DNA of 64,000 nt from RHKX01 sp963820055 (GTDB taxonomy: Bacteria; Actinomycetota; Thermoleophilia; Solirubrobacterales; 70-9): the NCBI GenBank assembly GCA_963820055.1, contig CAWFYJ010000003.1, positions 372,001-436,000 of the forward strand, read 5' to 3'. A program made the translations under genes and the position numbers. The notes under the pieces are model-generated. The model ran no database searches. It saw nothing but the letters and a program-made list of their open reading frames with translations, and was not told the origin of the DNA. Positions 1 to 7,953 of the stretch are shown here, piece after piece. Within the stretch, counting starts at the first letter, position 1, and each line of letters opens with the position of its first letter.

Positions 1-503
1 TTCGCGTAGCTCGTGCCGGTCAGGCCGAGGTCGTGTGCGGCGTCGTTCATCTCGTCGACGAACGCCCCCTCCGAGCCCGAGACGCCGTCGGCGACCGTGA
101 ACGCAGCGTCGTTCGCGCTCGGCAGCATCATCGCGACGAGCAGGTCGTGGACCGTCAGGCTCTCGCCCTCGATCAGGCCGGCGACCGACTCCGCCGGCGC
201 CGGCTGGTACTTCGGGACGACCAGACGCTGATCCATCCTCAGTTCGCGAAGGGCCAGGTAGGCGGTCATCAGCTTCGTCGTGCTCGCGATCGCCCGCCGC
301 TCTGTCGGCGCATGGGCGGCCAGCGGGGCCTGGTCCTTGAGGTCGATCAGCAGCCACGACGCCGCATCGATCCGCGGAACCCGCTCAGGCGCGGTCCGCT
401 CCGCCGCCGCCGCGCCGGGAACCAGCGCCACGACGAGCACGACCAGCACCAGTGCCGGGACGAGACGCACCCGGGCCGCCGTTCGCAACCCCGCTGCCCG
501 CAT
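1..503 (-). CDS. D-alanyl-D-alanine carboxypeptidase (serine peptidase S11), C-terminus outside window
   Basis: Trims or hydrolyses the D-Ala-D-Ala end of peptidoglycan stem peptides outside the membrane. About 167 N-terminal residues are present, starting at ATG 503. A hydrophobic signal segment covers residues 13-36. The penicillin-binding-protein motifs are visible: SxxK as S-T-T-K at residues 74-77 and SxN as S-A-N at 129-131. The KTG motif would lie beyond the window edge. The start directly abuts the stop of the LysM gene (506-504), so the two are probably cotranscribed. Family assignment is firm; the exact subtype (DacB/PBP5-like) is not. Confidence 0.85.
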   Translation of the reverse strand, partial: MRAAGLRTAARVRLVPALVLVVLVVALVPGAAAAERTAPERVPRIDAASWLLIDLKDQAPLAAHAPTERRAIASTTKLMTAYLALRELRMDQRLVVPKYQPAPAESVAGLIEGESLTVHDLLVAMMLPSANDAAFTVADGVSGSEGAFVDEMNDAAHDLGLTGTSYA

Positions 504-848
504 CTAGCGGATCTTCAGCTCCTGGCCGGCATTCAGCGTCTGCGGGTCGATGTCCGGGTTCAATCGCTCGAGGCGCTTCGTGGAGACGCCGAACTTGGAA
601 GCGACCCCGCTGAGCGTGTCGCCCTCCTCGACCACGTAGGTCTTCGGGTTCTCGGGACCGTTCTTGGACTTGCCCTCGGAGTTGATCTTGGCCGTCGTGT
701 CCTGCTCTGCCTTGCTGCTGTCGCCCGTGTTCGACGAGACGATCAGGCCGACGGCGACCAGCACCGCGATCAAAGCCAACGGCCCGAGCAGCCGGTTGAA
801 CCAGGAGATCCGCCGGGAGGTGTCTCCCGGTGCGCTGTATGCGGCCAC
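504..848 (-). CDS. Membrane-anchored LysM-domain protein
   Basis: A 114-residue protein with a cytoplasmic N-terminus, one membrane segment at about residues 19-38 (LLGPLALIAVLVAVGLIV) and a single C-terminal LysM domain at about 66-112 (YVVEEGDTLSGVASKFGV), expected to bind glycan strands outside the cell. The GTG at 848 is chosen because a TACCAT box ends 7 nt upstream; the open frame continues further upstream without homology. It is the first gene of a pair with the downstream carboxypeptidase, which fits a role in cell-wall maintenance. No catalytic domain is present. Confidence 0.8.
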   Translation of the reverse strand: MAAYSAPGDTSRRISWFNRLLGPLALIAVLVAVGLIVSSNTGDSSKAEQDTTAKINSEGKSKNGPENPKTYVVEEGDTLSGVASKFGVSTKRLERLNPDIDPQTLNAGQELKIR

Positions 849-855
849 GACGGCG

Positions 856-861
856 ATGGTA
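856..861 (-). promoter_or_regulatory. -10 box for the LysM gene, leaderless type
   Basis: TACCAT on the minus strand, separated by 7 nt from GTG 848. No Shine-Dalgarno sequence lies in between, so transcription probably starts at or next to the start codon. Confidence 0.5.
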
Positions 862-933
862 CGCGACCGGAATCGGAGCGGGCACTGAAATCCCCCGCTT
901 GCGGGGCGGATTGCGGCGCCGGGATCGGGCTCC

Positions 934-2289
934 TCAGCGCGAGGAAGCGGCGACGGCGCTGACGGTGACGCCCTCGAGGAGCCCCGCGACCTGGTCGAGA
1001 TCGTCGGCCCCGGCCCCGGGGCCGACGAGGACCACCACTCCGTCGACGAGCTCGACGAGGGTGTCGGTGTCCTCGCTGCCGAGAATCGGGGGGGCGACGT
1101 AGAGGACGAGCTCGTAGACCCGGGACAGGCGGTCGACGAGCGCCGCGAACCGCGGTCCGGTGATGCCGGCGTCGCCGCTCCGGCCGCCGGCGGGGACGCA
1201 CGCGAATCCGGTCCCGCCCCCGGACGTGACGCTGCGGAGGACGTCCCGCGGCGCGGCGCGGCCGTCGAGGTAGTCGCGCAGGCCGGGGTCGGGAGCGAGC
1301 GCGAGACGGTCGGACAGCTCGGCCGAGCCGAGATCGGCATCGACGAGGAGCACGCGACGGCCGGCTCCGGCGGCTGCGGTCGCAAGCGCCGCGGCCAGCC
1401 CGGCCGAATCGGGTGGGCCGTGCGCATCGCCGACGGCCGTGACGGCGAGCGTGGGCGGGCCGTGACCGGATCGCAGGCCGATCCGGTCGGCGAGCATCCC
1501 GACGTCGGGGGCGGCGGGGCGCGAGATCGCGATCCCGCCGGTCTCCCCGGGGACGACGGCGCCGGCCGGGCCCGGATCGAACCCGACGATGGCCGCGCCG
1601 ACGCGGTCCGCGAATCCGGGGACGGGATCTTCGCCGCGCGCCGGAACGGGCCGAGGCGTTGCCGTCGGCTCCGCCGAATCCGGCGACGGCCGCGGCGGCG
1701 GCGATGAGGCCCCGGCGCCCGGATCGACGTCGGCTCCGCTCCGCCGGCGCGAGAGGCGGAGCACGGCGACCGCTACCAGGCCGACGATCAGCCCGGCCAG
1801 GAAGCCGATTCCCGCCCAGAGGCCGGCAGGCCGGTCCTCGTAAGGGGAGGCGGGGATCGCCGCCGCCTTCCCGAGCGCGAGCGGATCGCCCTCGACGGCG
1901 ACGAGCGCCCGGGCGAAGCCGTCGGCCGCGGCTGCGGCCACGTCCGGAGCCTCAGCGGTCGCCGAGACGGTCACGAAGCCGCCCTGCGGCGACGGCCGGA
2001 CCGTGACGTCGGCGAGCAGGTCGGCGCCGGGGACGTCGTCGCCGAGAATGCCGGCGGCGCGGGTCGCGACCTGTTCGCTCTCGCCCCGCTCGGCGAACCG
2101 TTCGAGGCGGGCCTGATCGGCGCCCTGCGAGTCGCTCTCGACGACGACGGTCGCGGTCGCCCTGTAGAGCGGGCGGTCGGCGATGCCCCAGCCGAACCCG
2201 AGCGCGGCCCCGACCAGCGCGAGGGCGAGAACGATCCTCCACCCCGCCGGCGCCGAGCCAGCGGCTCCGGCGTCAACCCGCGGTGTCAA
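934..2289 (-). CDS. Wzz-type chain-length protein with a degenerate BY-kinase (ParA-like) domain
   Basis: 451 residues. Membrane segment 1 at about 18-37, a periplasmic Wzz region, membrane segment 2 at about 147-170, a Pro/Ala-rich linker, then a P-loop-like domain at about 270-450. This is the layout of actinobacterial and Gram-positive capsule tyrosine kinases of polysaccharide export. The nucleotide site is broken: the Walker A loop GxGKST is replaced by GDAHGPPDSAG with no Lys or Ser/Thr, and the usual D-T-P-P of Walker B reads V-A-P-P. Only the Walker A' strand (LLVDAD) is intact. It probably acts as a structural copolymerase rather than a kinase. The start is a TTG 4 nt after the argS stop. 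Confidence 0.7.
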   Translation of the reverse strand: MTPRVDAGAAGSAPAGWRIVLALALVGAALGFGWGIADRPLYRATATVVVESDSQGADQARLERFAERGESEQVATRAAGILGDDVPGADLLADVTVRPSPQGGFVTVSATAEAPDVAAAAADGFARALVAVEGDPLALGKAAAIPASPYEDRPAGLWAGIGFLAGLIVGLVAVAVLRLSRRRSGADVDPGAGASSPPPRPSPDSAEPTATPRPVPARGEDPVPGFADRVGAAIVGFDPGPAGAVVPGETGGIAISRPAAPDVGMLADRIGLRSGHGPPTLAVTAVGDAHGPPDSAGLAAALATAAAGAGRRVLLVDADLGSAELSDRLALAPDPGLRDYLDGRAAPRDVLRSVTSGGGTGFACVPAGGRSGDAGITGPRFAALVDRLSRVYELVLYVAPPILGSEDTDTLVELVDGVVVLVGPGAGADDLDQVAGLLEGVTVSAVAASSR

Positions 2290-2293
2290 CCGC

Positions 2294-3928
2294 TCACATC
2301 TCCTCCGGCGCCTCGACCCCGAGGAGGTCGAGGAGCGTCGCGATCACGTCGCGGGTTGCGGCGCAGACGGTCAGCCGGGCCTGCTCGAGGCCGGGGCCCG
2401 CGCCGACGACCCGGCAATCGCGGTAGAAGGCGTGGAAGTCGGCGGCCACCTCGCGCACGTAGGTCGAGATGCCGTGGGGCTCGCGCTTGCCGGCGGCACG
2501 GGCGATCTGGTCGGGCATCTCGAGCAGCCGCGCGATCAGCGCCCGCTCGACGGGCTCGAGCGTCCCGGGCGGGACCGGGTCGTCGCCGCTCTCGGTGCCG
2601 CGCTCGGCGGCGGTCCTGAACAGGCTGCAGATCCGCGCGTGGGCGTACTGGGCGTAGTAGACGGGATTGTCGGATGAGTGCGTGCGAGCCAGTTCGAGAT
2701 CGATGTCGATCGGCGTCTCGTGGCTCCTCATCAGCATGAAGAAGCGGGTCGCGTCGACGCCGATGTCGTCGAGGAGGTCGTCGAGCTTGGCGAAGTCGCC
2801 GCGGCGCTTCGACATCCGCGCCCGCTCGCCGCCCTCGACGAGGTTGACCATCTGCATTATCGGCGCTTCGAAGGCCGATGCCGGGGCGCCGAGAGCGACG
2901 ATCGCCGCCCGCATCCGGTCGACGTAGCCGTGATGGTCGGCGCCGAGGACGTCGATCAGGAGGTCGGGGCCCCGCTCGAGCTTGTCGCGGTGGTAGGCGA
3001 TGTCGGCGGCGAAGTACGTCGGCGTCCCGTCGGCGCGGATGAGCACGCGGTCCTTGTCGTCACCGAACTCCGAGGTCCGCAGCCAGACGGCGCCGTCGCT
3101 GTCGTAGACGAGGCCGCGGCCGCGCAGATCGGAGATCGCGGCGTCGGTCGCGCCGGCCTCGTGGAGCGCGCGCTCCGACGACCACGTGTCGAAGTGGACC
3201 CGCGACCGCTCCAGCGTCTCCCGGATCCCGGCAATCATCATCTCGACGCCGCGGGCGCCGAGCTCCGCGGCATCGAGACCGGAGCCGTGCTCGGCGACGA
3301 TCCGCTCGCCGAGGTCGGCGACGTAGTCGCCCTCGTAGCCGCCCTCGGGCACCGGCGAGCCGGCGATCCTGGCGGCGATCGACGCGCCGAACAACTCGAT
3401 TTGGCTGCCGGCGTCGTTCAGGTAGTACTCGCGGCTGACGCGGTGGCCCGCGAACTCGAGCACCCGCGCCAGCGAGTCGCCGTAGGCGAGGTGACGGCCG
3501 CTCGCGACCGTCAGCGGCCCGGTCGGGTTGGCGCTGACGAACTCGACGAGGATCGACGAGGAGCGGTCGGCGACCCCGGAGCCGAACCGGCGGCCCCGTG
3601 AGGCGATCAGTGCCGCCGCCTCGCGGACCCAGCCCTCCGACATGTGCAGGTTCAGGAATCCCGGTCCGGCGACGTCGATCCGCTCGACATCGTCGCCGAG
3701 CCGGCTGCCGACGCCGTCGATGAGGCGGGCGGCGACATCGCGGGGCGGTTCACCGATCAGCGGTGCGGCGAGCATCGCTGCGTTGGTCGAATAGTCGCCG
3801 AACTCGGGCCGCGGCGGACGCTCCAGCCCGGCGGCGGGAACGCCGGGATGGAGGTCGGCGGCGGCCGCCGCGATCGCGTCGCTCAGTGCGGCAGTCGGGC
3901 TGCTGCTCTCGTTCGGGGTCGCTTCCAC
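2294..3928 (-). CDS. argS: Arginyl-tRNA synthetase
   Basis: Charges tRNA-Arg with arginine in the cytoplasm. 544 residues, normal for the family. N-terminal ArgRS-specific domain, then the class I core beginning S-A-N-P-T-G-P-L. The HIGH signature, usually HVGH at this place, reads T-V-A-S followed by GRHLAYGD. The KMSK-type loop is R-M-S-K-R-R-G-D, and the C-terminal DALR anticodon-binding domain is complete. The GTG start at 3928 is supported by a TAGAGT box 7 nt upstream. The Wzz-like gene follows after 4 nt. Confidence 0.95.
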   Translation of the reverse strand: MEATPNESSSPTAALSDAIAAAAADLHPGVPAAGLERPPRPEFGDYSTNAAMLAAPLIGEPPRDVAARLIDGVGSRLGDDVERIDVAGPGFLNLHMSEGWVREAAALIASRGRRFGSGVADRSSSILVEFVSANPTGPLTVASGRHLAYGDSLARVLEFAGHRVSREYYLNDAGSQIELFGASIAARIAGSPVPEGGYEGDYVADLGERIVAEHGSGLDAAELGARGVEMMIAGIRETLERSRVHFDTWSSERALHEAGATDAAISDLRGRGLVYDSDGAVWLRTSEFGDDKDRVLIRADGTPTYFAADIAYHRDKLERGPDLLIDVLGADHHGYVDRMRAAIVALGAPASAFEAPIMQMVNLVEGGERARMSKRRGDFAKLDDLLDDIGVDATRFFMLMRSHETPIDIDLELARTHSSDNPVYYAQYAHARICSLFRTAAERGTESGDDPVPPGTLEPVERALIARLLEMPDQIARAAGKREPHGISTYVREVAADFHAFYRDCRVVGAGPGLEQARLTVCAATRDVIATLLDLLGVEAPEEM

Positions 3929-3935
3929 CCGCGGG

Positions 3936-3941
3936 ACTCTA
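3936..3941 (-). promoter_or_regulatory. -10 box for argS, leaderless type
   Basis: TAGAGT on the minus strand, 7 nt from GTG 3928, in the short gap after pyrF. Confidence 0.5.
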
Positions 3942-3952
3942 GGGCCGCGGGC

Positions 3953-4834
3953 TCAATCGCCGGCGATCGACCAGACCTGCGACCGCAGCGCCTCCGCGGC
4001 GGCGGCGGGATCGTCGGCCGAGGCGACGCTTCGCGACGCCGTGACGAGCGCGGAGCCGGGACCGGTGAACGCCGCGGCGAGTTGGTCGGCGGACCCGCCC
4101 TGGGCGCCGACGCCGGGCAGCAGGAAGATCGCGCGGGGCATCAGCTCGCGGAGCCGGGCCAGGAAGCGGGGCTCGGTTGCGCCAACCACCGCCCCGGCGC
4201 CGCTGAACTCACCGGAGCCGGCGAGCCGGTCGGCGAGGCCGGCGACGTGCGCCGCGACCCGCTCGTGGAGCGGCGCCCCCCCAGCATCGGCGTCGAGGAA
4301 GTCGGCCGCGCCGGGATTGGAGGTCCTGACGAGGACGAAGATTCCCGACCCGGTCGATGCGGCCGCGTCGACGAGGGGTGCGAGCGAGTCCCCGCCCATG
4401 AGCGGGTTGAGGGTCGCGGCATCAGCGCCGAGGCCGGGGAACGATCCCCAGGGCGTCTCGGTGGCGCCGAAGAGGGCATCGGCGTATGCGGAGGCGCTGA
4501 CCGGGACGTCGCCGCGCTTGCCGTCGGCGATCACGAGCAGGCCCGCGTCGTGGGCAGCGGCGACGACGGCTTCGAGGGCCGCCCACCCGGGCGCTCCGAG
4601 CGCCTCGAAGCGGGCGAGCTGCGGTTTGACGGCCACGCACGCAGGGCCGGCGGCCGCGATCAGCTCGCGACAACCCGCCTCGACGGCGGCGGCTGCGCGC
4701 TCTCGGGCGCCGGAACCGCCGCCGCCCCCCGACCAGAGGCCCTGGCCGGGGATCGGATCGAGTCCAAGACAGACCTGGCTGCGGCGCTCACTCTGGAGCG
4801 CCGCAAGCCGATCTGCGAATGGGGTCGGGCTCAG
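3953..4834 (-). CDS. pyrF: Orotidine 5'-phosphate decarboxylase, class 2; probable CTG start
   Basis: Last step of UMP synthesis. The catalytic D-x-K-x-x-D motif is D-G-K-R-G-D, and the C-terminal phosphate-binding region (LLPGVGAQGG) is present. The first in-frame ATG/GTG/TTG is GTG 4636, but the conserved N-terminus continues upstream (CLGLDPIPGQG) and would be lost. No ATG, GTG or TTG exists in frame before that homology begins. CTG at 4834-4832 overlaps the HU stop as CTGA and gives 293 residues, a normal size for class 2 enzymes. I therefore infer a CTG start with translational coupling to HU. Function is certain; the start is inferred. Confidence 0.85.
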   Translation of the reverse strand: MSPTPFADRLAALQSERRSQVCLGLDPIPGQGLWSGGGGGSGARERAAAAVEAGCRELIAAAGPACVAVKPQLARFEALGAPGWAALEAVVAAAHDAGLLVIADGKRGDVPVSASAYADALFGATETPWGSFPGLGADAATLNPLMGGDSLAPLVDAAASTGSGIFVLVRTSNPGAADFLDADAGGAPLHERVAAHVAGLADRLAGSGEFSGAGAVVGATEPRFLARLRELMPRAIFLLPGVGAQGGSADQLAAAFTGPGSALVTASRSVASADDPAAAAEALRSQVWSIAGD

Positions 4835-5112
4835 GAGCCCTTGACGGCGCTCTTCAGACCGGCGCCGGCCGAGAACTTCGGAACCTTGCCGCCCGGAATC
4901 GTGATCCGCTCACCGGTGCGGGGGTTGACGCCCTGACGGGGTCCGCGCTCGTTGACGCTGAACTTCCCGAAACCGGTGAAGTTCACGTCCTCGCCGGCCT
5001 TCAGGGAGCTGACGATCCCGTCGAGCACGGCCTCGACCGCGTCCGTCGCGGCCTTCTTGCTGTCGATCCGGTCGTCGCTGGCGACGCGGTCAATGAATTC
5101 AGCCTTGGTCAC
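4831..5112 (-). CDS. hup: HU-family nucleoid protein
   Basis: 93-residue DNA-bending protein that compacts the chromosome. The HU/IHF signature (GFGKFSVNERGPRQGVNPRT) and the flexible DNA-binding arm are complete, and there is no basic C-terminal tail of the mycobacterial type. The start GTG 5112 has an excellent ribosome site, AGGAGG, 8 nt upstream. The stop overlaps the inferred CTG start of pyrF by four bases (CTGA), so pyrF translation probably depends on ribosomes finishing HU. Confidence 0.95.
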   Translation of the reverse strand: MTKAEFIDRVASDDRIDSKKAATDAVEAVLDGIVSSLKAGEDVNFTGFGKFSVNERGPRQGVNPRTGERITIPGGKVPKFSAGAGLKSAVKGS

Positions 5113-5146
5113 TTGGATTCCTCCTGTCTGGATGCAGAGCGGCCGC

Positions 5147-5152
5147 ACCCTA
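5147..5152 (-). promoter_or_regulatory. Possible -10 box for HU-pyrF
   Basis: TAGGGT on the minus strand, 34 nt before the HU start. Unlike most promoters in this window it leaves a leader that carries a strong ribosome site. No convincing -35 element is visible. Confidence 0.35.
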
Positions 5153-5171
5153 ACAAGGCCCTCCGACGACC

Positions 5172-6482
5172 TCAGCGCGCGGGGGCGAACGCCGGTTCGC
5201 CCGGGTCGATCCCCCGCTCCTCCGCATAGGCAAGCGCCGAACCGACTCGATCGACCGCCGTGGGGTGCGTTTCGAGCAGCCCGTCGACGAGCCCGGAAGG
5301 GTCCGGGTCGCCGTGATTCGCGGCGACGAGTCGCTGCTGGAGCGCGATGAACCCGCGCGGATCGTCCGTCAATTGCAGGGCAAACGCGTCGGCGCTGGCT
5401 TCGACCCGGCGGGAGAGCTGGTTGCCCGCGAGGTTGAGCGCGAACGTGACCAACGCGATCATCAGCGCGAAGGCCGGGATCGCCGCGGGGAGGCCGGGAC
5501 GGGTGCCGCCGCGCCGCGCCAGGGCAGCGCCCGCGACGGCGACGAGCAGCATCCCGAGCGGGGCGACGATCGCGACGAAGAGCAGTCCGCGAGGCAGATC
5601 GTCGTTGGCGACGTGTCCGAGCTCGTGGGCCACGACGGACCGCAGAACGGGCCGATCGGCGCGGTCGAGGAGGTTGTCGTAGAGCACGATCCGCCGGCTC
5701 GATCCGATCCCGTCGACGTATGCGTTGACCGCCGTGCTCCGGCGCGAGGCATCGACCTCGTAGACGTGGCCGACCTCGACGCCGGCGCGATCGGCGAGCT
5801 CGACCACCGCGCGCCGGGCCGGGCCCGGCGGCAGCTCCTCGAAGTCGTTGAACAGCGGCGCGAGGACGACCGGCGTCAGCCAGGTGCTGAGGACCGCATA
5901 GGCGATCACGATCGCGGTCCCGGCAACCCACCAGAGCCGCGGTATTCGCCGCTGGAGCCCGACCAGGACGACGGCCCCGATCGCCGCGAGGACGGCCGCG
6001 ATCAGCGCTCCGCGGCCGCGGTCGGCGAGCCAGGAGCCGAGGTCCTGGGTGGAGATCCCGACGTCGACGGCGTGTTCGTGGGCGATCAGGCCGATCGGGA
6101 GCGCAAGCATGGCCAAGAGCAATGAAATCCCCGCGCCGGCCGCAGCGGCGCCGATAATCGGGCGCCGTCCGAGCCGGTCGAGCAGCCGGCGGGTCGCACG
6201 CGGCCGGCCGAGGGCCAGCGCCGCCAGGGCGATCAGCTCGACGGCGAACGCGAGCAGGAACAGGTTGCGCTGGCCGGACTGGTAGGCCGCCGCGGCGTCG
6301 CTCGCCGCCGGATCGAACCACTGCGACGCCTCGACGGGGATCGGATCCGGACCGGTGTCGGCCGGGGCCAGGAGGACGACCGCGAGCTCGGCGACGAGGA
6401 CGGCCGCGACCGCCACGACGACGAGCCGGGCGATCGTCGCCGCCGGACCGGATCCGCTGGCCGAACGCCCACTCGACGCCAT
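5172..6482 (-). CDS. M48-family zinc metalloprotease (Ste24/CAAX-protease-like)
   Basis: 436-residue membrane protease. Several hydrophobic segments in the N-terminal half, the zinc motif H-E-L-G-H (VVAHELGHVAND) in the middle, two further membrane segments and the downstream E-x-x-A-D ligand region (RRVEASADAFAL). The layout resembles CAAX prenyl protease Ste24 more than short HtpX. In bacteria such enzymes usually do membrane-protein quality control; the substrate here is unknown. ATG 6482 is preferred over GTG 6488 because a TATCGT box ends 8 nt before it. Confidence 0.85.
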   Translation of the reverse strand: MASSGRSASGSGPAATIARLVVVAVAAVLVAELAVVLLAPADTGPDPIPVEASQWFDPAASDAAAAYQSGQRNLFLLAFAVELIALAALALGRPRATRRLLDRLGRRPIIGAAAAGAGISLLLAMLALPIGLIAHEHAVDVGISTQDLGSWLADRGRGALIAAVLAAIGAVVLVGLQRRIPRLWWVAGTAIVIAYAVLSTWLTPVVLAPLFNDFEELPPGPARRAVVELADRAGVEVGHVYEVDASRRSTAVNAYVDGIGSSRRIVLYDNLLDRADRPVLRSVVAHELGHVANDDLPRGLLFVAIVAPLGMLLVAVAGAALARRGGTRPGLPAAIPAFALMIALVTFALNLAGNQLSRRVEASADAFALQLTDDPRGFIALQQRLVAANHGDPDPSGLVDGLLETHPTAVDRVGSALAYAEERGIDPGEPAFAPAR

Positions 6483-6490
6483 CCGCACCT

Positions 6491-6496
6491 ACGATA
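6491..6496 (-). promoter_or_regulatory. -10 box for the M48 peptidase, leaderless type
   Basis: TATCGT on the minus strand, 8 nt before ATG 6482. It decides the start codon. Confidence 0.5.
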
Positions 6497-6547
6497 GACC
6501 GGCTCGCGCACGGCGCCGACACGCCGCGACGCCGCACGCCCAGGCCC

Positions 6548-7285
6548 ATGCAGGTAGCCGTCTTCAGCGACATCCACGCCAACCATCCCGCTTTCGAGGC
6601 GGTCCTCCGCGACGCCGACGAGGTCGGCGTCGCCGAGCGCTGGTGCCTCGGCGACGTGATCGGCTACGGCGCCGACCCGGATCTGTGCGTGGAGCTTGCC
6701 CGCGACCGCTGCGACGTCTGCCTCGTCGGCAATCACGATCTCGCGGTCCTCGGCGAACTCGACACGTCGACCTTCTCCTCGGCCGCCGCGGCCGCCGTCG
6801 AGTGGACGGCCGATCACACCTCGAATAGGAACCTCAGCTTCCTCGCCGGCCTCTCCCCCTCCGACACGTCGCGCGCCGCGGCGCTCTACCACGCCTCCCC
6901 GCGCGATCCCGTCTGGGAATACGTCCTCTGGCCCGAGCAGGCGGCCGACTGCCTCGCCGTCCAGGACAAGCGGGTGAGCTTCGTCGGCCACTCGCACGTC
7001 GCGCTCTTCTTCTCGGCGACCGATGGCGACGACGACGAGGCGCGGGGCTGGCAGGCCGGCGCCGGAACCCGCCTCGAGATCGACGAGGGCCGCTGGCTGA
7101 TCAACCCCGGCAGCGTCGGCCAGCCGCGCGACGGAGATCCGCGCGCGGCCTGGCTGGAGCTCGACACGGAGACCTGGGAGGCGACCTATCACCGGGTCGG
7201 CTACGACATCGAGAGGGCGGCGCGCTCGATCGAGGTCGCCGGCCTCCCGGAACACCTCGCACGCAGGCTCTTTCTGGGGCGATGA
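6548..7285 (+). CDS. Calcineurin-like metallophosphoesterase
   Basis: 245 residues, cytoplasmic. The metal-binding motifs of the superfamily are intact: D-I-H at residues 8-10 (VFSDIHANH), G-D-x-x-G-Y-G (GDVIGYG), G-N-H-D (VGNHDLAV) and a C-terminal G-H-S-H. This matches the YfcE/MJ0936 group, which act on phosphodiesters in vitro; the natural substrate is unknown. The next gene begins 24 nt downstream from its own promoter, so the two are neighbours rather than a clear operon. Confidence 0.85.
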   Translation: MQVAVFSDIHANHPAFEAVLRDADEVGVAERWCLGDVIGYGADPDLCVELARDRCDVCLVGNHDLAVLGELDTSTFSSAAAAAVEWTADHTSNRNLSFLAGLSPSDTSRAAALYHASPRDPVWEYVLWPEQAADCLAVQDKRVSFVGHSHVALFFSATDGDDDEARGWQAGAGTRLEIDEGRWLINPGSVGQPRDGDPRAAWLELDTETWEATYHRVGYDIERAARSIEVAGLPEHLARRLFLGR

Positions 7286-7294
7286 GGCCGCAGC

Positions 7295-7300
7295 TACACT
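7295..7300 (+). promoter_or_regulatory. -10 box for the lipoprotein-kinase pair, leaderless type
   Basis: TACACT, 8 nt before ATG 7309. It favours this ATG over the in-frame ATG at 7282 that overlaps the previous stop. Confidence 0.5.
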
Positions 7301-7308
7301 CGCCGCCG

Positions 7309-7953
7309 ATGTCGTCTCCCGGACGTCTGATCGCCCTGTGCCTGGCCGTCGCCGCGGCCGCACTGCTCATGCTCGGATGCGGTTCGAACGACCAGGTCAA
7401 AGTCGACCTCCCGCCCGAGACGATCACGGAGATCAACGCCAAGCTCGATCAGATCCAGGAGCGCTTCGACGCCGGTGACTGCACGGGCTCGAACTCGGCC
7501 GAGACCAGCCTCGAGTCGCTTCAGCAGGCGGTCGACGGCCTCGACGGCGTCGATCAGCAGTTCATCGACGACATGAACCAGATGCTCGACAACCTCGGCA
7601 AGCAGATCGACTCGCAGTGCCAGGAGCCGGACCCGACGACGAGCTCGACGACGACCGAGACGACCGACACGGTCCCGACGCCGACGGAGTCGATTCCGAC
7701 CGAGACCTCGACCAGCACGACGACGACTACGGACACGACGAAGAACACGACGACCTCAACGAGCACCACGCCGGAGCCTCCGACCGGACCGCCCGGCAAC
7801 CCCGGCAACCCGAACGGCAACGGCCCCGGCGGCGGCGTCGTCCCCGGCGGCGGCAAGAAATCCGCCGCCGGCAAGCAGAAGATCGACAAGCCGGAGCCGA
7901 AGCCGGAGCACGGCGGCAAGCCGAAGCACGACAGCAAGGAGCGGAGCCGATGA
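7309..7953 (+). CDS. Secreted lipoprotein with Thr/Pro-rich stalk and basic tail
   Basis: 214 residues. A signal peptide ends in a lipobox (LMLGC), so the mature protein is attached to the membrane through Cys. A helical segment of about 70 residues follows (ETITEINAKLDQIQERFDAG), then a Thr/Ser/Pro-rich stretch probably acting as a stalk, a Gly/Pro/Asn segment and a strongly basic end rich in KPEPKPEHGG-type sequence. I recognise no enzymatic family. The stop overlaps the start of the Ser/Thr kinase gene (ATGA), so the two are coupled; the lipoprotein could be an extracytoplasmic partner of the kinase, which itself has almost no external domain. Confidence 0.8.
   Translation: MSSPGRLIALCLAVAAAALLMLGCGSNDQVKVDLPPETITEINAKLDQIQERFDAGDCTGSNSAETSLESLQQAVDGLDGVDQQFIDDMNQMLDNLGKQIDSQCQEPDPTTSSTTTETTDTVPTPTESIPTETSTSTTTTTDTTKNTTTSTSTTPEPPTGPPGNPGNPNGNGPGGGVVPGGGKKSAAGKQKIDKPEPKPEHGGKPKHDSKERSR

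Noticed and set aside
3953..4636. pyrF starting at GTG 4636
   Set aside because: It would remove the conserved LGLDP strand and about 66 residues shared by class 2 enzymes.
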